Shown piece after piece: positions 24,637 through 32,395 of a stretch of DNA of 64,000 bases. Within the stretch, counting starts at the first letter, position 1. Every line of letters starts with the position of its first letter. This stretch comes from a virus: the IMG/VR virus record IMGVR_UViG_3300035180_002599, positions 29,310-93,309 of that record, one strand, 5' to 3'. The notes below the pieces were generated by a model. The model saw nothing but the letters and a program-made list of their open reading frames with translations, was not told the origin of the DNA and ran no database searches. The position numbers were made by a program, and so were the translations under genes.

Positions 24637-25182
24637 ATGGAAAAATTTAGTAAATACAATGCTCAATTAGAACTTAATGAAGCTATGTTCAATTTGGTGG
24701 TTGCCATGAGTTTTAATGAAGATCTAAATGAAGGTAAAATTGATAATTTTGCTAATAAATTTGGAATGAAAATTCATAAAAGCAACGGGTTAATAGATTA
24801 TATAAAAAAATTCACTATGGCTACGGGAAAATTACTTTTAGCCGCTATAAAAGGTGACGCTGAAACTGTTAAAAAAATTGCTACGTCAGTTACAAAAGAA
24901 GAATTTATTGACTTTCTTTTAAAACTAGATATGGCTACATTGCATTTGATTACTGGACCTATTCACATGATTGATGCAATAACTGGATGGGATCTTTCAG
25001 CAAACCTTCAACACTATACTGGACATGTTAAAGATGTGGTTGTTAAATCTGTTAAAGATGCTTTAGATTATGTAAAAGATAAAATAGATAACTTCATGGC
25101 TCCTGGTGAAAAACGGGAAGAGATGGAAAAACACGTAATAACTTTACAAAAATTAGCAGATCCTGCTTTATTGGCAGCTTAG
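24637..25182 (+). CDS. Putative packaged head protein with KFS leader, 181 aa
   Basis: Begins MEKFSKY and contains LNEA at residues 13-16 and LNEG at 31-34, both matching the LxE-A/G sites cut by the T4 prohead protease. After the second site the protein is helical with two amphipathic to hydrophobic stretches. By analogy with T4 internal proteins it may be targeted to the prohead, trimmed and injected with DNA. No enzymatic domain was seen. A candidate late promoter precedes it. Confidence 0.6.
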   Translation: MEKFSKYNAQLELNEAMFNLVVAMSFNEDLNEGKIDNFANKFGMKIHKSNGLIDYIKKFTMATGKLLLAAIKGDAETVKKIATSVTKEEFIDFLLKLDMATLHLITGPIHMIDAITGWDLSANLQHYTGHVKDVVVKSVKDALDYVKDKIDNFMAPGEKREEMEKHVITLQKLADPALLAA

Positions 25183-25193
25183 GAGAAAAATAT

Positions 25194-26192
25194 ATGTGTG
25201 TTATAGTAGCAGCGAAATTACCAAGAAATAAAAAAACAGGCTTACCAGAAAAAGACGCTCAATGGCGTTTAGCAAAAATTAGAGATAGAACATATTCCCC
25301 TACTTATAAATTGAAACGTTATACAGTAAATGAAGTAGGTGCATCTCAAATATTTCTTGTAGACCTTGACACGGATTGGACTGAAGGATTATCTATTCAC
25401 CCAGATGGATCTTATATGGGAATGGTAAATTCAGCTCTTAATAATTCAAGCGATAAGAAAGACGATGGAAGTAAATCATCTTCAGAAGGTTCTATTTCTG
25501 TAAATGGTAAAGCTATTAGAAGAGCTTTAAAACTTCATAATATCGAAAAAGCAGTTGAACTATTAAAAGAATATAAATTTGATGGAAATACATTCCTTAC
25601 AGATGGTGATCGTTTGTTCATCATGGAGACATACCTTCCTGCTGAAGTTAAAGACAAATACCGTTCTAAAATAGAAGGAACAAACAAACGTTTTGAAGAT
25701 GTAGTTCCTCCCGAGGAATATGTAGTAAGCACTAAAGAAATTAAAAAAGATTATTTAGTTGTAAGAGCTAATTCTGGAGTATTAGATCCAGACGGTGGTT
25801 ATGTAGAAGTTGATGGTGATAGTTATGAGTCTTCTCAAAAAAGAAGAGAATACACTATGAAGTTCATTGAAGAATCTGTTTATGAACCAATTGAATTAAT
25901 AACTAAATTATCTAGACTAGGACGAGATGATATAGACAAAAATCCGTTTTTCAGACCAATTAGATTGAAAGGAAAAGCTAAATCAAAAGACAATCCAAAC
26001 GTTGAAATATTTAGCACATCTATTATCCAATTGGACCCAGCAGGAACTATGATCTTAAAACCAATAGAATGTAAAGTTGAGGATGTAAGTGTCAATAAAT
26101 TAGTTTCTGGTAAATATTTAGCAAATCTTGTAATTTTACCAGAAAGTTCACCAATGTTTGAAAATTTCAGAACATTTGTATTACAAAAATAA
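25194..26192 (+). CDS. Possible N-terminal-nucleophile hydrolase, 332 aa
   Basis: Starts MCVIVAAKLP, with cysteine directly after the initiator Met, then WRLAKIRDRTYSPTYKL, a pattern (MC.I...K.RDR.Y.P) seen in uncharacterised phage proteins with an Ntn-hydrolase fold, where Cys2 is the nucleophile after Met removal. A serine-rich linker is at residues 83-105. The substrate is unknown. It lies between two KFS-type head protein candidates and shares their late promoter. Confidence 0.5.
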   Translation: MCVIVAAKLPRNKKTGLPEKDAQWRLAKIRDRTYSPTYKLKRYTVNEVGASQIFLVDLDTDWTEGLSIHPDGSYMGMVNSALNNSSDKKDDGSKSSSEGSISVNGKAIRRALKLHNIEKAVELLKEYKFDGNTFLTDGDRLFIMETYLPAEVKDKYRSKIEGTNKRFEDVVPPEEYVVSTKEIKKDYLVVRANSGVLDPDGGYVEVDGDSYESSQKRREYTMKFIEESVYEPIELITKLSRLGRDDIDKNPFFRPIRLKGKAKSKDNPNVEIFSTSIIQLDPAGTMILKPIECKVEDVSVNKLVSGKYLANLVILPESSPMFENFRTFVLQK

Positions 26193-26208
26193 GGGCATAG
26201 CCCTTATT
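26188..26208 (+). terminator. Stop-codon hairpin without U-tract
   Basis: Perfect 9-bp stem AATAAGGGC / GCCCTTATT with ATA loop over the stop of the 25194 gene. No U-run follows, so it may be an mRNA-stability or attenuation element rather than a full terminator. Confidence 0.45.
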
Positions 26209-26221
26209 GAGAGAAAACCTA

Positions 26222-26974
26222 ATGAATAAATTTAGCCAATTTGTAAATGAAAATGATTATAACTTGTTTGTAAAAACTGCAGATCTTTATATAGAAAATC
26301 CGTTTTTATATCAACAACAATTAAATGAGGGTATTCTAGACTTTTTTAAAGATAAAATACAATTTATAAAAGACTTGGCTGAAAAATTTTCAATTGATGT
26401 AGTAAATCTGTTGAAAATCTTCAAAGAAAAATATGTATTTGGTTTTTTCTCAAAAATAGGTTGGTCTATGGCTAAACTAGTTGAACTAGTGCAAAAAGGT
26501 CATAAAATACAAAAGAATTTACATGATATTATTTTTAAATGGGCTAAAGAACACGGAGTAACGAAATGGACTGATGATAAAATCAAGTTACTAGATGAGT
26601 ATTTAAATCATCACCCTTATTTAAAAACTGTAACAGGACTTGCTGTTGCTGGTTTTTTGATTTATCAATGGACTAATTTAATTTCATTTACGGGTGAAGT
26701 AGATTTTGATTTTGACCAAACATCTTTATTTCAAGCATTAACAGGGTCATTTTCTTTAACTGATATATTTGGTGGAGAAAATGGATTAAAATTATTAACT
26801 TTTATAACCACAGGAACATTATTTAATATATCTCTTCCGTATCCAGGAGGAACTTGGGTCTTATTCGTGTTTAGCATTATTTACACAGTATCTAAATACA
26901 AATTCCCTCAAATCGCTAATTCAATGAAACCGATGCTGAAAAAAGTATCAGTTCTTAAAAAAGAGAAAATATGA
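26222..26974 (+). CDS. Putative packaged head or membrane-active protein with KFS leader
   Basis: Starts MNKFSQF; LNEG occurs at residues ~35-38, a good match to a T4-type prohead protease site, followed by GILDFFKDK. Two to three hydrophobic segments lie in residues 140-240. ATG 26222 was chosen over a TTG at 26207. If processed and injected it could act at the host membrane; this is inference from the leader and composition. Confidence 0.55.
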   Translation: MNKFSQFVNENDYNLFVKTADLYIENPFLYQQQLNEGILDFFKDKIQFIKDLAEKFSIDVVNLLKIFKEKYVFGFFSKIGWSMAKLVELVQKGHKIQKNLHDIIFKWAKEHGVTKWTDDKIKLLDEYLNHHPYLKTVTGLAVAGFLIYQWTNLISFTGEVDFDFDQTSLFQALTGSFSLTDIFGGENGLKLLTFITTGTLFNISLPYPGGTWVLFVFSIIYTVSKYKFPQIANSMKPMLKKVSVLKKEKI

Positions 26975-27060
26975 CATTCAATATATGCCCAATATGTGGT
27001 TCAGTTTATTCTGATATTATTTGTTTTAAATGTGCCAAAAATAATTTTATTTTAAGATAG
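26971..27060 (+). CDS. Tiny zinc-ribbon protein, 29 aa
   Basis: Overlaps the previous stop by ATGA. The product has CPIC and CFKC pairs 11 residues apart, a complete zinc ribbon in 29 residues. No ribosome binding site of its own is evident (GAGAAAAT), so expression probably relies on coupling. Confidence 0.5.
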   Translation: MTFNICPICGSVYSDIICFKCAKNNFILR

Positions 27061-27086
27061 CTATGATTATATAAAGGAAAAAGAAT

Positions 27087-28097
27087 ATGAATTATGATTT
27101 ACAAACTTTCAAAAATATGTTACCAGATGGATATACGCTTTTGTATGTAACAAAATCTGGATCTCAGTTGTACGGGACAAATACACCAAGATCCGATACC
27201 GATTATAAAGGTGTTTATGCACCATCTGTTTATAGTTTAGTAACCAAAACAGATTTAGAAGAAGTTAAAAACGACACCGGAAATGACAAAACAAAAAACA
27301 GTGCAGATGATGTGGATTGTACTTTAGATTCATTAGGTAAATTTTTTCTATTGCTCTCTAAAGGTGAAACTGGAGCATTGGACGTATTATTCTCTATGTT
27401 TCGTGAGGATACTATAGTTTATGCAGAGCCAACATTTTTAGAACACATGAAAACTGTGTATAAAGGTTTTTTAAGCTCAAACACTAAAGCGTTCATGGGA
27501 TATTGTTTTCAACAAGCTACGAAATACGGCCTTAAAGGTAAACGATATGATTCATTGATGAAATTATTCAATGAAGCGTCTCCTTTAAATTCATCTAAAG
27601 ATCTTACCGTTGCTGATTGGTTGGGAAATTTAGACTTTTCTACATTTGATGAAGCTCACGTAAAAGTAACTAGCAAAGATAATGGTGAATATTTGTATGT
27701 TCTGGGGCGGGAATTTCATATGAAAATGCCCATGAAAGATGCGGGTCCCGTTTTGGAGAAAATGAAAGGAATGTATGGTGAAAGAACCAAACAAGCATCA
27801 GAATCAGCTAATGGATCCACTGATTGGAAAGCCTTATCTCATGCAGTTCGTGTTGTTGAAGAAGCAAAAGAATTATTGACAGATGAGTTCATAACGTTTC
27901 CATTAAAAAATGCAGAATATGTTAAACTTGTCAAACAAGGAAAATGTTCTGTAGAAAATGTAATGGAAACATTAGAACAAGAAATGAACACAGTAGAAAA
28001 TTTGCTACTAAGTACTAAATTACCTTCAGAAGTTGATAAGAATTTTGTGGATACAACTTTGTATTCAATAATAGATTTTTACAAAGCTCAAGCCTGA
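27087..28097 (+). CDS. RlaP-type nucleotidyltransferase
   Basis: A polymerase-beta-superfamily enzyme: the N-terminal GSQLYGTNTPRSDTDYKGV holds the GS...DxD catalytic motif typical of the RlaP family (PF10127), predicted to add nucleotides to RNA ends and often linked to RNA ligation and repair. A helical C-terminal domain follows. Strong AAAGGAAA ribosome binding site. In this genome it would fit with the RNA ligase at 54563 and kinase at 56260. Confidence 0.75.
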   Translation: MNYDLQTFKNMLPDGYTLLYVTKSGSQLYGTNTPRSDTDYKGVYAPSVYSLVTKTDLEEVKNDTGNDKTKNSADDVDCTLDSLGKFFLLLSKGETGALDVLFSMFREDTIVYAEPTFLEHMKTVYKGFLSSNTKAFMGYCFQQATKYGLKGKRYDSLMKLFNEASPLNSSKDLTVADWLGNLDFSTFDEAHVKVTSKDNGEYLYVLGREFHMKMPMKDAGPVLEKMKGMYGERTKQASESANGSTDWKALSHAVRVVEEAKELLTDEFITFPLKNAEYVKLVKQGKCSVENVMETLEQEMNTVENLLLSTKLPSEVDKNFVDTTLYSIIDFYKAQA

Positions 28098-28200
28098 TTA
28101 ACTCATGTAGCCCATCCCGCCAATTTTTTGGTTGGGTTTTTTGAACTATGTTATTTAAAAAATTTAATCTAGCTTTTTTGTAAGCCAGAACAAATGTCAT
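28098..28200 (-). pseudogene. 3' remnant of a duplicated endolysin gene
   Basis: The reverse-strand frame from 28200 reads AYKKARLNFLNNIVQ, which matches REYKKARMDFLYKIVQ near the end of the intact endolysin at 29963-30499. After a frameshift the sequence continues as NPTKKLAGWAT, matching NPSQKMFLAGWTS. Only this last ~30-residue part of the gene is left, directly after the decayed ADP-ribosyltransferase-like copy. It has no start signal and is not expected to be functional. Confidence 0.7.
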
Positions 28201-28934
28201 TGTTGCCCCATTCCTTCTAATATTTTTAATAAGTCTTTATATGTTCTTATAACCGAAAAAGATGTAATAATATGATTCTGCTGTAATCATTATTTCATTA
28301 TTTTTATATGTACTATAATCAGGCATTGAACCGGATTTTGTATATGTATCCACCACAGTTGTTAACCATTTAGTTGAAGGTTCTTCATTAAATTTAGATG
28401 CAGTATTATTTTTTTAATCTGTGTACAGTTGGCCAAAACTATTATTTCCAAGAAAATCAGGTACTGTTAAACCAAACGAATCTGCAAGATCCTTTACAAC
28501 ATCATCCTTATAAGTATAACCAAGTGTTGTAATCATTTCTACTGATTTTGGGAGATAAAGTAATCTTGTCATATCTTTTACTACTTTTGAAAAATAGAAA
28601 GTTGAACCTGGTTTAGGTATAATAATTGCAGTCTCCCCAAGTTGTTTAAATGAGTTAGCAAGACTAATTGAATATGTACAAAATAATGATGATCGAAGTT
28701 TTACACCGAACTTTTTATTAAACAAAGAATCCATTTTCTCTGATAGTTCTTTTGATGTGTTTAACGGGGCCCTATCTGTCCTAATTTTAAACTCACCAAA
28801 TGTATCAAGTTTTTTTTGCAAATCCTCGAAACAAACAATGATTTTTTTCTAATTTTTGTGAGAATAATTTGTTGACGGATAGTATCAAAATTGTCTGTAA
28901 AATCATTTTCCAATACAAATCGTCTAAAATTCAT
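28197..28934 (-). pseudogene. Decayed paralogue of the ADP-ribosyltransferase-like gene
   Basis: Aligns along its length with the intact gene at 28959-29741. It starts MNFRRFVLEN (intact: MHFKRFVLET), shifts frame before KLEKNHCLFRGFA, shifts again at an 8-A run (reverse strand of 28810-28817), continues as TFGEFKIRTDRAPLNTSKELS, meets an in-frame TAA after FGQLYTD, and shifts once more before TYKDLLKILEGM. The open stretch 28414-28821 is the longest surviving piece. Several independent lesions argue against a simple sequencing error, though homopolymer errors could add to it. Confidence 0.78.
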
Positions 28935-28958
28935 TGCTTTATCGGCTTTACTTTTAAT

Positions 28959-29741
28959 TTAATCATTGGATACATCATTAAAGGCTTTTTTCATATCTTC
29001 TAGAAATACTAGTAGATTTGCATATGTATCAATACCTGAATAATTTGGCACTTTTACATAATAATATGAGTCATTTTCAATCATAATTTCATTAGACTTG
29101 TATTGGTTATATGGAGGAAAGCTGGAAAATTTTTTATATGTCTCAGCAGTTCTTTTAAATACTTCGTTGATTAAACTAAAATCTATATTCTTATTTTTTG
29201 AAGCTATTATCTTCATATATAAGTTAGAAAATCTACTACTACCTAAATCCATAGGTTTCATACCAACACTCTTAGCAAGCTCATCTTGCTCATCTTTTGA
29301 AAATCCTATTTTATCTAACATAACATCCATATTAAGATCATAAAAAAATTGTGTCATATCAGGGATTATTGAAGATGCATAAAATGTACTTCCAGCTTTT
29401 GGTACAACTATACCAATATTTCCCATATTAAAACTAAGACCAGTATAAGACATTGCAATTTTAGGTGAAAATGTGGCGAATGTTGTTGATGAACGAATGG
29501 GTTTATTGAATAATTTAACAAATTCTTCATCCATTTTTGTAGATAAAACTTTACCGGTATCTAATGGTTTTCTAAATTGTCTAATCGTTTTTTCTCCAAC
29601 TGGGTCGATAGGTTTTAAGAAACCACGATAAAGACAATGAGTTTTTTCTAATTTTTGAGACTTAATAGATTCTATAATTTGTAACAGAATACCTTCAAAT
29701 TTATTATTTTTAGTCTCCAGTACAAATCGTTTAAAATGCAT
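28959..29741 (-). CDS. ADP-ribosyltransferase-like protein with head-type leader
   Basis: 260 residues starting MHFKRFVLET. It carries LYRGF near residue 42, QFRKPLDTGKVLSTKMDEEF and RSSTTFATFSPKIAMSY, then IVVPKAGSTFYASSI. These follow the R / S-T-S order of the R-S-E class of ADP-ribosyltransferases, and the RKPLDT...RSS pattern occurs in uncharacterised phage proteins I recall. The ExE catalytic glutamates expected before VVP-GSTF are not visible, so activity is doubtful or altered. By position and leader it could be a packaged protein like T4 Alt. The start overlaps the stop of the 66-aa gene. Confidence 0.5.
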   Translation of the reverse strand: MHFKRFVLETKNNKFEGILLQIIESIKSQKLEKTHCLYRGFLKPIDPVGEKTIRQFRKPLDTGKVLSTKMDEEFVKLFNKPIRSSTTFATFSPKIAMSYTGLSFNMGNIGIVVPKAGSTFYASSIIPDMTQFFYDLNMDVMLDKIGFSKDEQDELAKSVGMKPMDLGSSRFSNLYMKIIASKNKNIDFSLINEVFKRTAETYKKFSSFPPYNQYKSNEIMIENDSYYYVKVPNYSGIDTYANLLVFLEDMKKAFNDVSND

Positions 29742-29941
29742 TATTTCTTTCCTTTACCTTTAATCCAACCATCAGAAACATCATTAAAGAATTTCTTCAT
29801 CTCTTCTTCATCAAGTTCGGCAGGAGAACTAACATTATATTTTTTCAGCATATCTTGAAAGTATTCTTGATACTCATCTTGAAGTGATTTTTCCTCTACA
29901 ACGATTTCATCGCTAATATAATCTGAAAACTTAAAACTCAT
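29741..29941 (-). CDS. Small acidic KFS-type protein, 66 aa
   Basis: Begins MSFKFSDY and has SLQDEYQEYFQDML, the same helix type as in the 9288 protein (SLQDEYDELF). The C-terminus FNDVSDGWIKGKGKK resembles the end of the next gene (FNDVSND), suggesting that the two may share an origin. Preceded by AAAAAGGAAT and a candidate late box. Function unknown. Confidence 0.6.
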   Translation of the reverse strand: MSFKFSDYISDEIVVEEKSLQDEYQEYFQDMLKKYNVSSPAELDEEEMKKFFNDVSDGWIKGKGKK

Positions 29942-29959
29942 ATTAATTCCTTTTTCTTT

Positions 29960-29967
29960 TATTTATG
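29960..29967 (-). promoter_or_regulatory. Candidate late promoter CATAAATA
   Basis: Reverse-strand CATAAATA over the endolysin stop, 19-26 bases upstream of the start at 29941. Confidence 0.45.
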
Positions 29968-30499
29968 CGTTTTGTGCTCTTGATGTCCAACCAGCAAGAA
30001 ACATCTTTTGTGAGGGGTTATCTTGTACGATTTTATATAGGAAATCCATACGTGCTTTCTTATATTCACGAACAAATGACTCAGCACCAAATGTATTAAT
30101 TGCATCAACTGTATGAGGACCCATCTGACCATCAACTGTTGATTTTACAATCGTCTGTGCATATTTCACTGCACGGCTAACACCACTATTAACGGCAAAA
30201 TCATACATATTATTTGCGACGTTTTGATCGGTAATTAGATCACCCATTATCATATCCCAGAAATTTTTCTTATAGAAGTTCATAACACTATTAGTTAATT
30301 CAACATCGCTCATAAGCAATTTATCGAAATTAGTAGGGTTAGATTTTTTCATTTTATCAATTATTGTCCATCCGTCCCATTTAGGAAAGAAATTTCGTGC
30401 AATACCACGAAAAGTCTCACCACCTTTATCATTAGGGTTATTAACATACCCACCTTCAAATACAGAAGTTTTTTCAAATGCTATTTTAAAATCAGCCAT
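29963..30499 (-). CDS. Endolysin, glycoside hydrolase family 108 muramidase
   Basis: Cleaves peptidoglycan for lysis. The N-terminal FEGGYVNNPNDKGGETFRGIA holds the catalytic Glu of the GH108 (ZliS-type) family, and residues ~95-178 with NSGVSRAVKYAQ and VDGQMGPHTVDAIN form the peptidoglycan-binding domain 3. The 178-residue length is normal. No signal peptide, so a holin elsewhere is needed. It is the first gene of a reverse late unit with an AAAGGAGC ribosome binding site. Confidence 0.9.
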   Translation of the reverse strand: MADFKIAFEKTSVFEGGYVNNPNDKGGETFRGIARNFFPKWDGWTIIDKMKKSNPTNFDKLLMSDVELTNSVMNFYKKNFWDMIMGDLITDQNVANNMYDFAVNSGVSRAVKYAQTIVKSTVDGQMGPHTVDAINTFGAESFVREYKKARMDFLYKIVQDNPSQKMFLAGWTSRAQNA

Positions 30500-30524
30500 A
30501 TGTGCTCCTTTGTTTATATTTAAA

Positions 30525-30532
30525 TATTTATT
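30525..30532 (-). promoter_or_regulatory. Candidate late promoter AATAAATA for the endolysin
   Basis: Reverse-strand AATAAATA 26 bases upstream of the endolysin start. Confidence 0.5.
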
Positions 30533-30540
30533 AATAAGAG

Positions 30541-30563
30541 TTTAAGGTTATTTTTGTTATAAT
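30541..30563 (+). promoter_or_regulatory. Promoter of the tmRNA gene
   Basis: TTTAAG at 30541-30546 and TGTTATAAT at 30555-30563, 19 bases before the predicted tmRNA 5' end. Confidence 0.65.
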
Positions 30564-30581
30564 CATAAATACAAAATATAT

Positions 30582-30948
30582 GGGGTCGAAATAGGATTCG
30601 ACATTTTTTCTGTGTAATATAACAATCAAGCAATCTGGGAAGATTTTAAATATCCAACAAATAATAACAGCAAACTCAACTAGCTATAATACATCTTACG
30701 CACTAGCTGCGTAATGTACGGGGTTGTCAAGACTCGCCCTGTTACCTAAATCTTGACTCCTTGTTTACATAGGATAAAATGTAAGTTGTTCGATATGCAA
30801 TTCATAATCGCGAGTATTAGAAAGTAATACAATCATTATACAATGAATAAATGTTTTGATTTTCGGTTTTTAAGAAAGCCGTCTAAGCTTGTATTAAATT
30901 GTTATGTGAAGGATGAAATGGAACTCGGGGCAGTACCGAGCGACTCCA
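30582..30948 (+). ncRNA. ssrA: Transfer-messenger RNA (tmRNA)
   Basis: The 5' end GGGGUCG pairs with CGACUCC at 30941-30947 to form a 7-bp acceptor stem, and GGATTCGACATTT matches the conserved tmRNA D-region. The tag frame at 30670-30714 reads ANSTSYNTSYALAA then stop, ending in the ALAA signal that directs tagged proteins to ClpXP and other proteases. Downstream stems fit pseudoknots (for example TTTACAT/ATGTAAG near 30773-30793 and CGGTTT/AAAGCCG). The CCA end is not encoded as CCACCA and would be added. The T-arm has a 5-bp stem (CUCGG/CCGAG) but its loop GGCAGUA lacks the usual UUCRA. Confidence 0.9.
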
Positions 30949-31215
30949 ATCTTTCTAAGAATTAACCTTCACGCGGTGAAAGATGTAAGTACTCGATAGA
31001 GGAAACTAATAATTCTAAAATAAAGTATGAAATGAATATCTTTGAAAAAGAAATAATTTTCCTAGAGGTTTCTTCAGGTATAATGGATAGAATTTATGTT
31101 GGTTGATATACCTGAGTGTTGATTATCAATAAAGGATTTTAGAGGATACAACATCCTCTAAAGTGTAGTTTATAGAAATTAATGGATTTTTATAAAATAC
31201 ATTTGAAAGGTTCTT
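30949..31215 (+). other. Structured non-coding stretch after the tmRNA
   Basis: No gene was found. Two perfect 9-bp stems are present: TCAGGTATA (31074-31082) with TATACCTGA (31107-31115), and TTTAGAGGA (31138-31146) with TCCTCTAAA (31154-31162). A further pairing GTGAAGG (30906-30912) with CCTTCAC (30966-30972) would enclose the tmRNA 3' end. These may be processing or termination structures, or a second small RNA. Confidence 0.45.
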
Positions 31216-32028
31216 ATGACAAAAAACTTAATGGAAATTCTGGACTCTTGTGAATTTGTAACCAAACACGTAACAATAAATGAAGAATTATTATATTCAT
31301 TTTCTAATAAAATGATTAAACCTATCCCGGTTACACCTAAACATTCCAAAAACTTGAAAATAGATATATACAATAGCATAATGGATTCTGCATTACAATT
31401 CTGTTTTTGGTATGGAAATTCCTCTATTAGAATCAATAATCATTCTAGTTCAGAAATTACTAGATTGGTAAAAGAATATAGTTATGATATTGAGCTATTA
31501 AAGAAGCATATTAGATTAGCTCGATTCCCTAATATCGAGTCCAGAACAAAAATTATAGATGAAATTGGGCCTATTAACACTAACAGAATGAGAAGAATAA
31601 TTTCTATTATATCAAACACTAGAGATGTTGATTCTATATTGAGTACATTAACTGCAGAATTTGATTCATTCGCAAATGATATACTTCTCAAAAAAGCTTT
31701 ATTAACCGTTATGTCTATCCATTTTAAAACTGGAATAATAAAAGATCCAGAAAAGATATTAATTCCTGCTGACTATCAAATTCCTAAAATGCTTAGACAT
31801 TTTGGTATTCTTAAATATTCAAATGAATTAGCATATAAAGTTGACAATAACATACTTCTCCTAGAAAATTCAGAAGAAGAATTAGCTATTCGTATTCAAG
31901 CTATAAAAGCGGTTAAACGGATACAAGATTTATCTCAAGTTCCTTCATATATGATAGATCAAATACTTTTTCATTCTAGAAAAAATATAACATCAAATCA
32001 TCATCTAACAATTACCACGAGTTATTAA
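31216..32028 (+). CDS. Queuosine-salvage-like protein (DUF2419 family)
   Basis: 270 residues with features of the queuosine salvage glycohydrolase family (Qng1, PF10343): DSALQFCFWYGNSS near residue 55, ADYQIPKMLRHFGILKYS in the C-terminal half and EELAIRIQAIKAVKRI near the end. The family frees queuine from queuosine nucleosides. In a phage that makes 7-deazaguanine for DNA, it could recycle or redirect deazapurine bases; this is inference. Similarity is to patterns I remember, not a computed match. Confidence 0.6.
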   Translation: MTKNLMEILDSCEFVTKHVTINEELLYSFSNKMIKPIPVTPKHSKNLKIDIYNSIMDSALQFCFWYGNSSIRINNHSSSEITRLVKEYSYDIELLKKHIRLARFPNIESRTKIIDEIGPINTNRMRRIISIISNTRDVDSILSTLTAEFDSFANDILLKKALLTVMSIHFKTGIIKDPEKILIPADYQIPKMLRHFGILKYSNELAYKVDNNILLLENSEEELAIRIQAIKAVKRIQDLSQVPSYMIDQILFHSRKNITSNHHLTITTSY

Positions 32029-32033
32029 TATTA

Positions 32034-32056
32034 TTTTAAGAATAGTTTGATATAAT
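32034..32056 (+). promoter_or_regulatory. Extended -10 promoter with TTTTAAG box
   Basis: TTTTAAG at 32034-32040 and TGATATAAT at 32048-32056 before the gene at 32082; probably starts the ter cluster transcript. Confidence 0.65.
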
Positions 32057-32081
32057 TAGATATTCAACACGAAGGAAAAAA

Positions 32082-32333
32082 ATGTTTGTAAATCTAATTT
32101 CAACAACAAACGCTAAATTTCAAAAATATGTTTGTGACGAGTCTTTAGAACCGAAAGGTCACTTGATATGTCAAACGGGTATATCGTTTTTATACACCCC
32201 TTATTTTCAAAACAATCGGGCTGGTATTTACAAAGGGCTTTTGTCTTCTGTGGTTGACACTATAACAGTTTCTGGAGATATATGTACGGTAAAAACCTTG
32301 AATTCCGTATATGTATTTAAAATGTATGCTTAA
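32082..32333 (+). CDS. Hypothetical protein, 83 aa
   Basis: Small soluble protein with three cysteines, starting after ACGAAGGA. No family recognised. First gene before the TerD genes, with a 62-base gap. Confidence 0.55.
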   Translation: MFVNLISTTNAKFQKYVCDESLEPKGHLICQTGISFLYTPYFQNNRAGIYKGLLSSVVDTITVSGDICTVKTLNSVYVFKMYA

Positions 32334-32395
32334 AGAAAATTTAAGCATTTTATTCTGTGTAATTAAACTACAAAAACAAAATATAAAGGAAAGAG

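Noticed and set aside
28015-28200. Reverse 61-aa frame as a gene
   Set aside because: Its first ~20 residues match the endolysin C-terminus and the rest is out of frame and runs into the RlaP gene; treated as a remnant.
28414-28821. Reverse 135-aa frame as an intact gene
   Set aside because: It is the middle part of a broken paralogue; start and end are created by a frameshift and a stop.
30582-30948. Group I intron in the tmRNA T-loop
   Set aside because: Such introns are known, but here both T-stem strands are seven bases apart and no intron core is visible, so an odd T-loop is the simpler reading.
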